A stretch of 64,000 bases of DNA from Piscirickettsiaceae bacterium. Its GTDB lineage: Bacteria; Pseudomonadota; Gammaproteobacteria; Nitrosococcales; Methylophagaceae. Where the stretch lies: positions 62,001-126,000 of the forward strand of contig JAIBDZ010000001.1 in NCBI GenBank assembly GCA_024685975.1, given 5' to 3'. Below are positions 1-8,444 of this stretch, one piece after another. The position numbers and the translations under genes were made by a program. Position 1 is the stretch's first letter; each line of letters begins with the position of its first letter. The notes beneath the pieces were generated by a model, which saw only the letters and a program-made list of their open reading frames with translations, made no database searches and was not told where the DNA came from.

Positions 1-982
1 CTTCGGCGGCATCAATTAAGCGATGGAAGACGCCGGTATTATTGTCGAGGTTTTTAAAGTAGAGGTTGTCAGCCAAGGTTTTCATAAATTTGATTTGGCG
101 ATTTTTGAAATTGTTGAATTGTTTCCATAGAAAACCACCAAGTGTTCCGAATCCTGCGGCTAGGGCAAGTAAGGACTGCTGATCTAATACGACGGGTTCA
201 TCTCGCATGCCAAACCAAAAAGCGAATAGCGCGCCGGTAAGAAGTAATGTCGTGCCTAATTTAGTGGCTAACATCACAATCCCACCGATAGCCGCTGGGA
301 CGCCTATCATGACTTTGTCGATGGTTTTCATACGGACTTTGGTATTGGGGAAGAGCATTTCCAAATCAGCACTGGGCACGTCTTGGAATAATTTGATCAA
401 TGTCGAACCTGGGGTGAAAAAGAGTTGCTTACGGCCTTGTTGGTCAAAATAGTGCTGGTCTTTGTATTTGACATAAATTACGACACGTTCGTAATTTTTA
501 AATGTGATGGGCTTTTTTGATAAACCAAACCATTTGACTAAAGTTTCTTGGTTGGTGGTCTCGCCGCGTCGAAAGAATAATACCTGTTCAAAATCATTAA
601 AATCGACTTGTAAGCGAATTTTAAATAACGATTCTTCTTGTAGGGCGCGGTCTAGGTCGGCTTGGGTGATTTCTTCAAAATTGGCGGCGTTTAATAAGGC
701 TTTTAATTCTGTGATGAGCTGGGTTTCACGTTGTTGTTTTTCTGTTTCGGAGACGGGAAAGATGACGTGGGTATCAGCATCAGGGTTAATTGGGGCGTAG
801 CTGTGCTTTAAGGCTTCGAGGTTACGGTGGAATTGAAAATGATAGAGGCTGTTTAATCGTTCACAGACTGCATTGAAATGGGTGAGGTCATCGCCTTGCA
901 AACTGCCTTCTTGTTGGCACAAGGTAATGATGTCGGTTTTTTGAAAAGGAATAAAGCGTTGCTTGCTATAGAGTCGAGTCAT
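1..982 (-). CDS. DUF3754 (TMEM143-like) membrane protein, 3' end beyond window
   Basis: My own translation of the minus strand from the ATG at 982 gives an open frame of 327 codons with no stop before base 1, so the gene runs off the left edge; the ORF track omits it for that reason. It begins MTRLYSKQRFIPFQKTDI. The middle has the motifs I associate with DUF3754 (for example FQDVPSADLEMLFPNTKVRM). These are followed by two hydrophobic stretches, one around VPAAIGGIVMLATKLGTTLL and one around LLALAAGFGTLGGFLW, which look like membrane segments. The family includes mitochondrial TMEM143; its biochemical role is not established. It is divergent from glnS. The track ORFs at 207-452 and 504-800 are antisense shadows of it. 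The family call is from memory of motifs and was not searched. Confidence 0.75.
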   Translation of the reverse strand, partial: MTRLYSKQRFIPFQKTDIITLCQQEGSLQGDDLTHFNAVCERLNSLYHFQFHRNLEALKHSYAPINPDADTHVIFPVSETEKQQRETQLITELKALLNAANFEEITQADLDRALQEESLFKIRLQVDFNDFEQVLFFRRGETTNQETLVKWFGLSKKPITFKNYERVVIYVKYKDQHYFDQQGRKQLFFTPGSTLIKLFQDVPSADLEMLFPNTKVRMKTIDKVMIGVPAAIGGIVMLATKLGTTLLLTGALFAFWFGMRDEPVVLDQQSLLALAAGFGTLGGFLWKQFNNFKNRQIKFMKTLADNLYFKNLDNNTGVFHRLIDAAE

Positions 983-1097
983 AAGCGCCTTGTTGTTATT
1001 ATCAATTGCGGACAATATTATGCTTATTAATAGCCGTTTGTCCCATAGTAGCTAAAATAGCGTTAATTGTCAGAGCTGTTTTGTTTTCATCGTTAAG

Positions 1098-1126
1098 TTG
1101 CACCACATAGGTAAAGCCCTTATCCT
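1098..1126 (+). promoter_or_regulatory. Candidate sigma70 promoter of glnS
   Basis: TTGCAC and TATCCT are separated by exactly 17 bases, each matching consensus at four of six positions. This would give a leader of about 55 bases ahead of the glnS ATG. Seen by eye only; other weak matches exist in this AT-rich spacer. Confidence 0.4.
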
Positions 1127-1143
1127 TTAGGGTTTGAGTGCTA

Positions 1144-1166
1144 AAAGGGGCTATTTTTGCCTCTTT
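1144..1166 (+). promoter_or_regulatory. Hairpin in the glnS leader
   Basis: AAAGGGGC and GCCTCTTT can pair as an 8-bp stem (one G-U) around a 7-base loop, between the candidate promoter and the ribosome binding site of glnS. The 3' arm runs into TTTCTG rather than a clean T-run, so it is not an obvious terminator. A role in attenuation or mRNA stability is possible but unproven. Confidence 0.35.
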
Positions 1167-1188
1167 CTGATAAGAGATGAGAACATAA

Positions 1189-2877
1189 ATGAGCGACGCT
1201 GCGGATACAAAACCAAGTAATTTTATTCGACATATTATCGATGCTGATATGAAAGCAGGTAAGCATGGTGGTCGAGTTCAGACGCGTTTTCCGCCTGAAC
1301 CAAATGGTTATTTACATATTGGTCATGCCAAATCGATTTGTTTAAATTTTGGTTTAGCATTGGATTATGACGGGCTTTGCACATTGCGGTTTGATGATAC
1401 TAATCCGCAAAAAGAGAGCGAAGAGTTTGTTGAGGCCATCAAAAAAGATGTGCGTTGGTTAGGTTATGAGTTTGATGACCATCTTTTTTATGCGTCAAGT
1501 TATTTTCAGCAACTTTATGATTATGCGGTTCAACTCATCAAACAAGGCGATGCCTATGTTTGTGATTTGAATGCAGAGCAAACACGAGAATATCGCGGCA
1601 CGTTAACGGAACCAGGAAAAGACAGCCCTTATCGTGATCGTAGTGTTGAAGAAAATTTAGATTTATTCAAACGTATGCGTGATGGTGAGTTTGAAGATGG
1701 CTCACGTGTATTACGAGCTAAAATTGATATGGCTTCACCTAATATTAATTTACGTGATCCGGCGATTTATCGTATCCGCCGTGATGTAGTGCATCATCAG
1801 ACGGGATCGGATTGGTCGATTTATCCTATGTATGATTATGCGCATTGCGTCTCAGATGCGATCGAAGGTGTAACCCACTCTATTTGTACTTTAGAATTTG
1901 AAGATCATCGGCCGTTATATGATTGGTATTTAGATACCTTAAAAACTGAGAATCACCCACAACAAATTGAGTTTTCGCGCCTTAATTTACAGTATGCGAT
2001 TACCAGTAAACGTAAATTGACAAGATTAGTTGAAGAGCAATTGGTCTCAGGCTGGGATGATCCTCGTATGCCAACCATTTCAGGCATGCGCCGCCGCGGT
2101 TATCCTGCCGCATCATTACGGGAATTTTGTTCGCGTATTGGGGTGACAAAAGCGGATAACTCGGTCGAAATGGATATTTTAGAAAGTTGTATTCGTGAAA
2201 ACCTGAATGATAATGCGCCACGTGCGATGGCGGTATTGAACCCGTTAAAAGTGATTATTACCAATTATCCGGAAGAGCAGGTTGAATCATTAACCGCGCC
2301 AAACCACCCTCAAAATGAGACGATGGGAACAAGAGAGATCCCGTTTAGCCGTGAAGTTTATATCGATCACGCTGACTTTAAAGAAGAAGCCAATAATAAA
2401 TTTAAACGCTTGGTCAAAGGCAAAGAAGTACGCTTGCGTAACGCGTATGTGATCCGTTGTGATGAGGTGGTGAAAGATAGTGAAGGTAATATTACGGAGC
2501 TACATTGTCATTATGATCCCGCAACATTAGGTGCCAATCCAGAAGGGCGTAAAGTGAAAGGCGTGATTCATTGGGTGTCAGCTAAACATGCTGTGCCTGC
2601 GCAGGTGCATTTATTTGATCGTCTATTTAATCACCCTCATCCCGATAATGATAAGGCGGTGGACGATTTTACAAACCATTTAAACCCAGATTCTTTAATG
2701 ACGATTGAACAAGCAATGCTTGAACCGAGTTTGAAAGATGCGGCCCCAAGCCAAGTCTATCAATTTGAGCGGGAAGGGTATTTCTGTGCGGATAGTGAAT
2801 TGTGTCAACAAGACCAACTAGTGTTCAATCGCACGATCACGTTGCGCGATACTTGGGGGAAAACAGGTCAATCGTGA
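1189..2877 (+). CDS. glnS: Glutaminyl-tRNA synthetase
   Basis: Cytosolic class I aminoacyl-tRNA synthetase that charges tRNA-Gln with glutamine. The 562-residue product is close to E. coli GlnRS. The ATP-binding HIGH signature lies at residues 43-46 within [16 protein letters not shown]. The second class I signature is the SKRKL form (TSKRKL, near residue 275), usual for bacterial GlnRS. The C-terminal half is the anticodon-binding beta-barrel region, without obvious gaps. It has its own candidate promoter and a strong intrinsic terminator just after the stop, so it appears monocistronic. A direct GlnRS implies that tRNA-Gln need not be made through the GatCAB transamidation route. Identity is not in doubt. 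Confidence 0.98.
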   Translation: MSDAADTKPSNFIRHIIDADMKAGKHGGRVQTRFPPEPNGYLHIGHAKSICLNFGLALDYDGLCTLRFDDTNPQKESEEFVEAIKKDVRWLGYEFDDHLFYASSYFQQLYDYAVQLIKQGDAYVCDLNAEQTREYRGTLTEPGKDSPYRDRSVEENLDLFKRMRDGEFEDGSRVLRAKIDMASPNINLRDPAIYRIRRDVVHHQTGSDWSIYPMYDYAHCVSDAIEGVTHSICTLEFEDHRPLYDWYLDTLKTENHPQQIEFSRLNLQYAITSKRKLTRLVEEQLVSGWDDPRMPTISGMRRRGYPAASLREFCSRIGVTKADNSVEMDILESCIRENLNDNAPRAMAVLNPLKVIITNYPEEQVESLTAPNHPQNETMGTREIPFSREVYIDHADFKEEANNKFKRLVKGKEVRLRNAYVIRCDEVVKDSEGNITELHCHYDPATLGANPEGRKVKGVIHWVSAKHAVPAQVHLFDRLFNHPHPDNDKAVDDFTNHLNPDSLMTIEQAMLEPSLKDAAPSQVYQFEREGYFCADSELCQQDQLVFNRTITLRDTWGKTGQS

Positions 2878-2926
2878 GATTAGTTTAACGAAGCTGGATT
2901 CATGACAGGACGTCTGAAGACGAGAC

Positions 2927-2960
2927 AAAATAAGCCCTCACGACGAGGGTTTATTTTTAT
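2927..2960 (+). terminator. Intrinsic terminator of glnS
   Basis: AAAATAAGCCCTC pairs with GAGGGTTTATTTT (a 13-bp stem with one G-U and an AT-rich base, 5-base loop ACGAC) and is followed by TTTTAT. It lies about 50 bases after the glnS stop. This is a classical rho-independent terminator closing glnS. Confidence 0.85.
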
Positions 2961-2994
2961 CTTGGATAACCTTCTAAATAATAACAATTCGCAT

Positions 2995-3276
2995 TTGCAT
3001 TAAATGTATTTTTATGTAGAATAGCAATTGTCTTGATTGTGAGTCGAAGATATTAATAGGTAAAGGGGCTTTATTTCGTGATAGCTCTCTGTTCAAGTGA
3101 GTAGAACAAATAGGCCTTCGACGCAGAATTGGACATTTGGTAAATGTGGGTTAACTAACGGATACATTTGATTTGTGGGCGCAAAGACAATGTGTTGATA
3201 ACGTTAATTAGCTTCCTCTCTTTCCGACGTAGGCATCAGCTACCAATTAAATCTCCTGGTAGTTGATGTCTATTTT
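2995..3276 (+). ncRNA. Candidate orphan small RNA gene
   Basis: The 406-base gap between glnS and the convergent DUF523 gene holds a complete-looking transcription unit with no sensible ORF. TTGCAT (2995-3000) and TAGAAT (3017-3022) are separated by 16 bases and form a plausible promoter. About 210 bases later a 14-bp hairpin (GGCATCAGCTACCA / TGGTAGTTGATGTC, 11-base loop, 3232-3270) is followed by TATTTT. Because glnS already has its own terminator, the second hairpin needs another plus-strand transcript. On the minus strand the hairpin is followed by no T-run, so it does not serve the neighbouring gene. The predicted RNA is about 245 nt. I do not recognise it as 6S, tmRNA, RNase P, a CsrB-type RNA or a known riboswitch. 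It is an inference from architecture only. Confidence 0.5.
3232..3276 (+). terminator. Strong hairpin terminator ending the candidate small RNA
   Basis: A 14-bp stem (two G-U pairs) with an 11-base loop is followed by TATTTT on the plus strand. It lies 8 bases before the stop codon of the convergent DUF523/DUF1722 gene. The poly-U side is on the plus strand only. Confidence 0.65.
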
Positions 3277-3283
3277 GGATCCA

Positions 3284-4231
3284 TCAAATCGCATTCCTCA
3301 AACTTAAATCATCTGGATACGGCTGCAAATAAGCTTGCTTGCTGATATAAGGATCAGGGTATTTAGCAAAATAATGTTTGAGCATCGTAATCGGTACGAT
3401 CAGGGGAATATGGTCGCAACGATATTGCTCGATAATATGTGCCAGTTCTTGTTTTTCTTCTGCCGATAACGCTTTTTTTAAATAGCCTTGTAAATGCATT
3501 AATACATTGGTGTGCGTTTTACGGGTGGCGATATGAGATAAGGCTTCCATCAACGCTGAAAAATAACGTTTTCCTAATGTGTGTGGGTCTGACTTCCCAG
3601 CATCGGCTAATAAGCGGCCTAGAGTAGTGTAATCCACGGGGGAATGCGCCATGAGACAATATTTATAACGCACATGAAAATCAATAATACCTTGATGAGA
3701 TAGGCCTTCTTTTTCGAGCTGTTGCCAATTGTAATAGGCAAAAACGCGGGTGATAAAGTTTTCTCGTAGCGCTGGATCGGTCAATCTACCTGATTCTTCA
3801 ACGGGTAATAATGGGTGTTGATCGGTAAAAGCTTTGGCATAAATACCGCGTCCCCCTTTAGGTTGAGGATAACCATTGTCACCATAGACTTTTACGCGGA
3901 ACAGACCACAACTTGGTGAGTTCTTCATAAAGATATACCCACAGAGCTCGGTATGTTGTTGGGCTTTTTGTTGGCCGTAACCAGTCAGTTGTTGTGTGTG
4001 ATTAATTGAATGATCGTGTGAAGCCACCGCTTGCGGGTGGTCAATATCGCCAATAAGGTGAATCGGTTTTCGTGGAATGCCAAGGCCAATGCCGACTTCT
4101 GGACATTCGGGAATAAAGTCAAAGTAGTTTGATAGTGTTTCTGTGCATAAGGTGGAATGTTTATGGCCACCATCAAAGCGGACTTCTTGTCCTAATAAGC
4201 AGCTACTGATCCCTACTTTTATTTTCACCAT
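3284..4231 (-). CDS. DUF523 / DUF1722 (YbgA-type) fusion protein
   Basis: A 315-residue protein with two recognisable halves. Residues ~1-150 resemble DUF523, with an early cysteine motif (ISSCLLGQEVRFDGGHK) and a second one (FMKNSPSCGLFRVKVYG). Residues ~180-310 resemble DUF1722/YbgA (KYCLMAHSPVDYTTLGRLLA). This two-domain arrangement is common in proteobacteria. YbgA-type genes often sit beside photolyase genes, but none is seen here. The biochemical function is not established. The conserved cysteines suggest metal or Fe-S binding, which is inference. The start is the ATG giving MVKIKVGISSCLLG. It stands alone between the candidate sRNA and surE. Confidence 0.85.
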   Translation of the reverse strand: MVKIKVGISSCLLGQEVRFDGGHKHSTLCTETLSNYFDFIPECPEVGIGLGIPRKPIHLIGDIDHPQAVASHDHSINHTQQLTGYGQQKAQQHTELCGYIFMKNSPSCGLFRVKVYGDNGYPQPKGGRGIYAKAFTDQHPLLPVEESGRLTDPALRENFITRVFAYYNWQQLEKEGLSHQGIIDFHVRYKYCLMAHSPVDYTTLGRLLADAGKSDPHTLGKRYFSALMEALSHIATRKTHTNVLMHLQGYLKKALSAEEKQELAHIIEQYRCDHIPLIVPITMLKHYFAKYPDPYISKQAYLQPYPDDLSLRNAI

Positions 4232-4282
4232 AATAAACTCAACTTTTTGACATGATAGGCTTAGACTAACAATACGATCTTA

Positions 4283-4428
4283 TTGACTCAATGTCATTGT
4301 AATGGTGTATTTTGAGAGTAAATCGTGAGTCTTAACGATAAAACTTGTTTTATACTGCTAATTAATAACAGAAAAGTAATAGAAAATCGTTTGTTTTAGC
4401 GCGTTTATCGGCCATTGTTCGGTATAAT
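4283..4428 (+). promoter_or_regulatory. Candidate promoters of the surE-pcm operon
   Basis: Two matches lie upstream of surE. TTGACT (4283-4288) and TGTATT (4306-4311) are 17 bases apart. A perfect TATAAT at 4423-4428 lies about 30 bases before the surE ATG but has no good -35. I cannot tell which is used. Confidence 0.35.
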
Positions 4429-4457
4429 TAAGCCAATATTAATTTAGATATCAATAA

Positions 4458-5210
4458 ATGAAAATTTTAGTAAGTAATGATGATGGTTATGCGGCTGAAG
4501 GAATAGAAGCTTTAGCTAAAGCAATGGCAGAAATTGGTGACATTACGATTGTGGCACCAGACAGAAACCGAAGCGGGGCCAGTAATTCTTTAACATTGGA
4601 AAATCCGCTGCGATTAAATCAAGTCGCTGACAATGTGTATCGAGTCGACGGCACGCCAACAGATTGTGTGCATTTAGCGATAACCGGTTTATTAGATGAA
4701 GAACCTGATATGGTTGTGTCTGGTATCAATGCGGGCGCAAATTTGGGTGATGATGTGCTGTATTCTGGGACTGTCGCCGCCGCCATGGAGGGACGATTCT
4801 TGGGCCGCCCTGCGATAGCTATCTCTTTAAATGGTCATACTGCAACGCATTTTGAGACAGCGGCTTGGGTTGCTAAAAAACTCGTCAGCGATTTGCAAAC
4901 ATCGGCATTGCCCGCAGATACGATTTTGAATGTGAATGTGCCTGATTTACCGATTGATGAAATTACTGGCTTTGAAGCAACACGGCTAGGACATCGTCAT
5001 AAAGCTGATCCTGTGATCAAAGAATTAGACCCACGAGGTCGTGAAATGTATTGGGTTGGCCCTGCGGGTGAAGAAGAAGATGCAGGCCCCGGTACGGACT
5101 TTTATGCGATTCGACAAGGTGCGGTTTCCGTGACACCCCTGCAAATTGATTTGACGTCATATAAGGCGATTGATGGTGTCGCAAAATGGCTACTGGAGGC
5201 AACAAAGTGA
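4458..5210 (+). CDS. surE: 5'/3'-nucleotidase SurE
   Basis: Metal-dependent phosphatase that dephosphorylates nucleoside 5'- and 3'-monophosphates and short polyphosphates; cytoplasmic and linked to stationary-phase survival. The 250-residue length is normal for the family. The metal-binding N-terminal motif SNDDGY (two Asp at residues 8-9) is intact. So are the phosphate-binding region [12 protein letters not shown] and the [19 protein letters not shown] motif. It is the first gene of a surE-pcm-yqaA-nlpD series, a well-known gammaproteobacterial arrangement. Its stop overlaps the pcm start. Confidence 0.97.
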   Translation: MKILVSNDDGYAAEGIEALAKAMAEIGDITIVAPDRNRSGASNSLTLENPLRLNQVADNVYRVDGTPTDCVHLAITGLLDEEPDMVVSGINAGANLGDDVLYSGTVAAAMEGRFLGRPAIAISLNGHTATHFETAAWVAKKLVSDLQTSALPADTILNVNVPDLPIDEITGFEATRLGHRHKADPVIKELDPRGREMYWVGPAGEEEDAGPGTDFYAIRQGAVSVTPLQIDLTSYKAIDGVAKWLLEATK

Positions 5211-5863
5211 TGCCTGATCGCCGAGGTATCGGCATGACATCTCAGCGGACGCGAGATAGATTAGTAGCAAGATTAAAAGAGAAAGGCATTCAACATATTG
5301 AATTATTGAATGTGATTCGTTCATTGCCAAGGCATTTGTTTGTTGATGAAGCCCTAGCCAGTCGTGCTTATGAAGATACGGCATTACCGATTGGTCATGG
5401 ACAAACGATTTCCCAACCATTGAGTGTTGCCAAAATGACAGAGATGTTATTAAACGGCATTCCAAAGAAAAAAGTCCTCGAAATTGGCACCGGATCGGGT
5501 TATCAGACGGCGGTATTATCGCGATTGGTTGAGCGTGTTTATAGCGTTGAGCGAATCGAGCCTCTGCAAAAGCAAGCGAGAGAACGGTTTTATCAATTAA
5601 AATTTAATAATATTCGATTGAAATATAGTGATGGAAGTTGGGGGTGGCCTGAGCATGGCCCTTATGACGGTATTATCGTCACTTGTGCACCAGAGCAAGT
5701 CCCGACAGCCTTATTAGAACAGCTGGCCGAAGGGGGACGATTAGTCATTCCTGTTGGTGGTCAAAAACAATCATTACGTGTGATTGATAAACATGGTTCG
5801 ACATATGAAGAGACGGTGTTAGACGATGTCACTTTTGTCCCCTTACTGCCAGGTCAAGCCTAG
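5210..5863 (+). CDS. pcm: Protein-L-isoaspartate O-methyltransferase
   Basis: Uses S-adenosylmethionine to methylate abnormal L-isoaspartyl residues so that aged proteins can be repaired. The SAM-binding motif [15 protein letters not shown] and the family signature [11 protein letters not shown] are present. The track starts at 5186. I prefer the ATG at 5210, which overlaps the surE stop (ATGA), has GGAGG nine bases upstream and matches the usual Pcm N-terminus. That gives 217 residues. The tight overlap suggests translational coupling to surE. Confidence 0.95.
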   Translation: MPDRRGIGMTSQRTRDRLVARLKEKGIQHIELLNVIRSLPRHLFVDEALASRAYEDTALPIGHGQTISQPLSVAKMTEMLLNGIPKKKVLEIGTGSGYQTAVLSRLVERVYSVERIEPLQKQARERFYQLKFNNIRLKYSDGSWGWPEHGPYDGIIVTCAPEQVPTALLEQLAEGGRLVIPVGGQKQSLRVIDKHGSTYEETVLDDVTFVPLLPGQA

Positions 5864-5871
5864 GATATTGG

Positions 5872-6450
5872 ATGGGATTATTTTCTGGGCTGTATCAACG
5901 CGTAATGACATGGTCTCGTCATCGCCTAGCTGCCTATTGGTTAGCTTTGGTGAGTTTTACTGAGTCGTCATTTTTTATTATTCCACCTGACGTGATGTTG
6001 GCGCCAATGACATTGGCAAAACCAAATAAAGCTTGGTTTTATGCAGGCTTGACGACGGTCATGTCTGTTTTAGGTGGCTTGTTGGGGTATGTGATTGGGC
6101 TTTATGCCTTTCAAGCTATCACCCCTTGGCTCATTAATTTTGGGTATATGGATTCCTATTATTTAGCACAAAGTTGGTTTGAGCGATGGGGGTTTTGGGC
6201 TATTTTCATGGCGGGGTTCACTCCCATCCCGTATAAAGTGTTTACGATTGCAGCAGGCGCCGCCTCGATGGCGTTATTGCCTTTTGTGTTGGGTTCATTC
6301 GTTGGACGAGGTTTACGATTCTATTTAGTGGCGGGATTAATGCGCTTTGGTGGAACAAGGTTAGAAAAACAGTTGTCTGTATGGGTGGATCGTATTGGAT
6401 GGGCATTAGTCGGCTTACTCATCGCGATTTATTTTATTCGATTTCATTAA
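5872..6450 (+). CDS. yqaA: YqaA-family (VTT/DedA-like) inner membrane protein
   Basis: A 192-residue hydrophobic protein with about four to five membrane segments. It has the VTT/SNARE-associated domain pattern: ESSFFIIPPDVMLAPM near the N-terminus, and a conserved GFTPIPYKVFTIAAGA loop carrying the proline/arginine region typical of DedA-like proteins. YqaA members are commonly encoded between pcm and nlpD, as here, eight bases after pcm. DedA-superfamily proteins are implicated in membrane lipid (undecaprenyl phosphate or phospholipid) translocation and envelope homeostasis; the specific role of YqaA is not established. Confidence 0.85.
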   Translation: MGLFSGLYQRVMTWSRHRLAAYWLALVSFTESSFFIIPPDVMLAPMTLAKPNKAWFYAGLTTVMSVLGGLLGYVIGLYAFQAITPWLINFGYMDSYYLAQSWFERWGFWAIFMAGFTPIPYKVFTIAAGAASMALLPFVLGSFVGRGLRFYLVAGLMRFGGTRLEKQLSVWVDRIGWALVGLLIAIYFIRFH

Positions 6451-6534
6451 TGGGCGATAAGCGGTTGTGATGGATGGCTTGTGTTATTTGATTAGTACGT
6501 GTCAGCGATGCATCACGCTAAGGCGGATACATTG

Positions 6535-7278
6535 ATGAGAGTGCTAGTGTATTTACTACTGTTAACGCTAGTCGGCTGTAGTGGTACCAAAGCGGTTGCT
6601 CCGGTTGGTGCATATCGTTCACAAGCACAACAACAGCCTCCACCTTCGGTCTATAAAGTGAAAGCGGGTGATACCTTATATTCGGTGAGCTGGCGGTTTG
6701 GTATGGACTTTAAACAAGTTGCCAAAATTAATGGAATTCGCTCGCCTTATACTATTTATGTGGGTCAAAACCTGCGGTTTAAGGGTAGTACACAGACAGC
6801 GTCAACATCAAAACCTCAAGTTAAAGCATCTAAAAAGGCGACGCCAACCAAGTCGAGCAAAGCGATTGCGGCGAGCAAAAAAACCCCAGCGGTGTCATCT
6901 AACCAACGTTTAACATGGCAATGGCCCGTTAATGGCCAAATTATTTCGACCTATTCAAAAAGCGTCGCAAGCCGGAAAGGGATTGATATTGCTGGGAAAT
7001 CTGGCCAGAAAGTGGCCGCTGCCGCATCTGGTAAGGTGGTCTATAGCGGTAATGGTTTACCACGTTATGGAAATTTAGTGATCATTAAACATAACGACAC
7101 CTATCTGAGCGCTTATGCACATAATAAATATTTGGTGGTGAAAGAAGGCCAGTTTGTTAAAGCGGGACAAAAAATTGCCTTATTAGGTCGAACAGGCGCG
7201 CAACGCGATAAATTACATTTTGAAATACGGCGTAATGGCGATCCCGTTGATCCAATGCGTTTTTTGCCTAAACGTTAA
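6535..7278 (+). CDS. nlpD: Lipoprotein NlpD, LysM + degenerate LytM activator of cell-wall amidase
   Basis: Outer-membrane lipoprotein that, in E. coli, activates the amidase AmiC during cell separation. Start chosen at the ATG at 6535, giving MRVLVYLLLLTLVGCSG with a lipobox cysteine; the track's GTG at 6499 would add 12 residues before the signal peptide. A LysM domain (YKVKAGDTLYSVSWRFGMDF) is followed by a Lys/Ala/Ser-rich linker and a C-terminal M23/LytM domain. The first zinc-ligand histidine is replaced (SRKGIDIAG), as in E. coli NlpD, so the domain is probably a non-catalytic activator. In many gammaproteobacteria nlpD precedes rpoS. Here prfB follows instead. Confidence 0.93.
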   Translation: MRVLVYLLLLTLVGCSGTKAVAPVGAYRSQAQQQPPPSVYKVKAGDTLYSVSWRFGMDFKQVAKINGIRSPYTIYVGQNLRFKGSTQTASTSKPQVKASKKATPTKSSKAIAASKKTPAVSSNQRLTWQWPVNGQIISTYSKSVASRKGIDIAGKSGQKVAAAASGKVVYSGNGLPRYGNLVIIKHNDTYLSAYAHNKYLVVKEGQFVKAGQKIALLGRTGAQRDKLHFEIRRNGDPVDPMRFLPKR

Positions 7279-7335
7279 ATACGTTACAATAAACGGTTTG
7301 ATGTTGAAGATTAGATAGATAAAGTTGAGGTTGAT

Positions 7336-8431
7336 TTGGAATTAGGCGCAACATTACAGAAAATCAAAGAACTGACGGGTCGTAGTGACGATCTTAGGAG
7401 GTATCTTTGACTATGAAGGCAAAGCAGAACAACTGGTCGAAGTCACGCGCGAATTAGAGTCTCCTGCTGTTTGGGATAATCCTGAACGGGCACAAAAATT
7501 AGGCCAAGAACGCGTCAGTTTAGAACGGCTTGTGACAACGTTATCATCTCAATCCCAAACATTAGAAGATGCCAAAGACTTATTAGAGCTAGCGCAAGAA
7601 GAAGACGATCAAGAGACTTTTGATGCGGTTCAACAAGACTTGGAAGAGCTAGAAAAAGCGTTAGAAAAATTAGAATTCCAAAGAATGTTTTCAGGCAAGT
7701 TGGATGCAAACAATGCCTATTTAGATATTCAATCTGGCTCCGGCGGTACTGAAGCGCAAGATTGGGCAGACATGATTTTGCGAATGTATCTGCGTTGGGG
7801 TGAGTCACACGATTATAAAGTGGATCTAGTTGAAGTGTCCTCTGGCGAGGTGGCGGGCATAAAAAGTGCCACCATCCATTTTGAAGGTGAATATGCTTTT
7901 GGCATGTTGCGGACAGAAACAGGCGTGCATCGCTTAGTGAGAAAGTCGCCTTTTGATTCTGGCGCCAGACGCCATACTTCTTTTGCATCAGTATTTGTCT
8001 ATCCAGAAGTCGATGATAATATTGATATCGAAATCAACCCTTCTGATTTGCGGGTAGATACCTACCGTGCCAGTGGTGCGGGTGGTCAGCATGTTAACAA
8101 GACAGACTCAGCAATTCGGATCACGCACTTGCCGACGAATACGGTTGTACAGTGTCAAAATCAGCGTTCTCAACATCAAAATAGAGAGAATGCGATGAAT
8201 CAATTACGTGCAAAATTGTACGAATTAGAATTAATGAAACAAAATGAAGAGAAACAGGCTGCCGAAGAAGCCAAATCCGATATCGGTTGGGGCAGTCAAA
8301 TTCGATCTTATGTTTTGGATCAATCACGAATTAAAGATTTACGAACACATGTGGAAACGGGTAATACTCAAGCAGTATTAGACGGAGATTTAGACCAATT
8401 TATTGAAGCCTCATTGAAATCTGGGCTGTAA
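7336..8431 (+). CDS. prfB: Peptide chain release factor 2, programmed +1 frameshift
   Basis: RF2 recognises UAA and UGA stop codons and triggers peptide release. The frame is split. A 24-codon first part starts at TTG 7336 (GAGG upstream; no ATG or GTG is available after the preceding in-frame TAG). It ends at an in-frame TGA at 7408-7410, and a +1 shift at CTT continues from GAC at 7409. The product is about 364 residues, matching the usual ~365. The SPF stop-codon recognition motif ([11 protein letters not shown]) and the GGQ catalytic motif ([15 protein letters not shown]) are both present. The track's start at 7385 is an artefact of the frameshift. lysS follows 13 bases later, as in E. 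coli. Confidence 0.97.
7396..7411 (+). promoter_or_regulatory. prfB programmed frameshift site
   Basis: AGGAGG (internal Shine-Dalgarno), TAT, then CTT TGA C. This is the canonical RF2 autoregulatory slippage signal, with the SD three bases before CTT. When RF2 is scarce, slow decoding of UGA favours slipping to the +1 frame. Confidence 0.95.
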
Positions 8432-8444
8432 CCTGAGACAAAAG

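Noticed and set aside
207-800. Two plus-strand ORFs (207-452, 504-800)
   Set aside because: They lie antisense to the DUF3754 gene, whose minus-strand translation has clear family motifs. No ribosome site or recognisable content.
3140-3270. Cyclic-di-GMP (GEMM) riboswitch resemblance in GTGGGCGCAAAGACA followed by a hairpin
   Set aside because: Only the CGCAAAG core resembles the motif. The GGCAAACC part and the GNRA loop arrangement are missing, and no downstream plus-strand gene is controlled.
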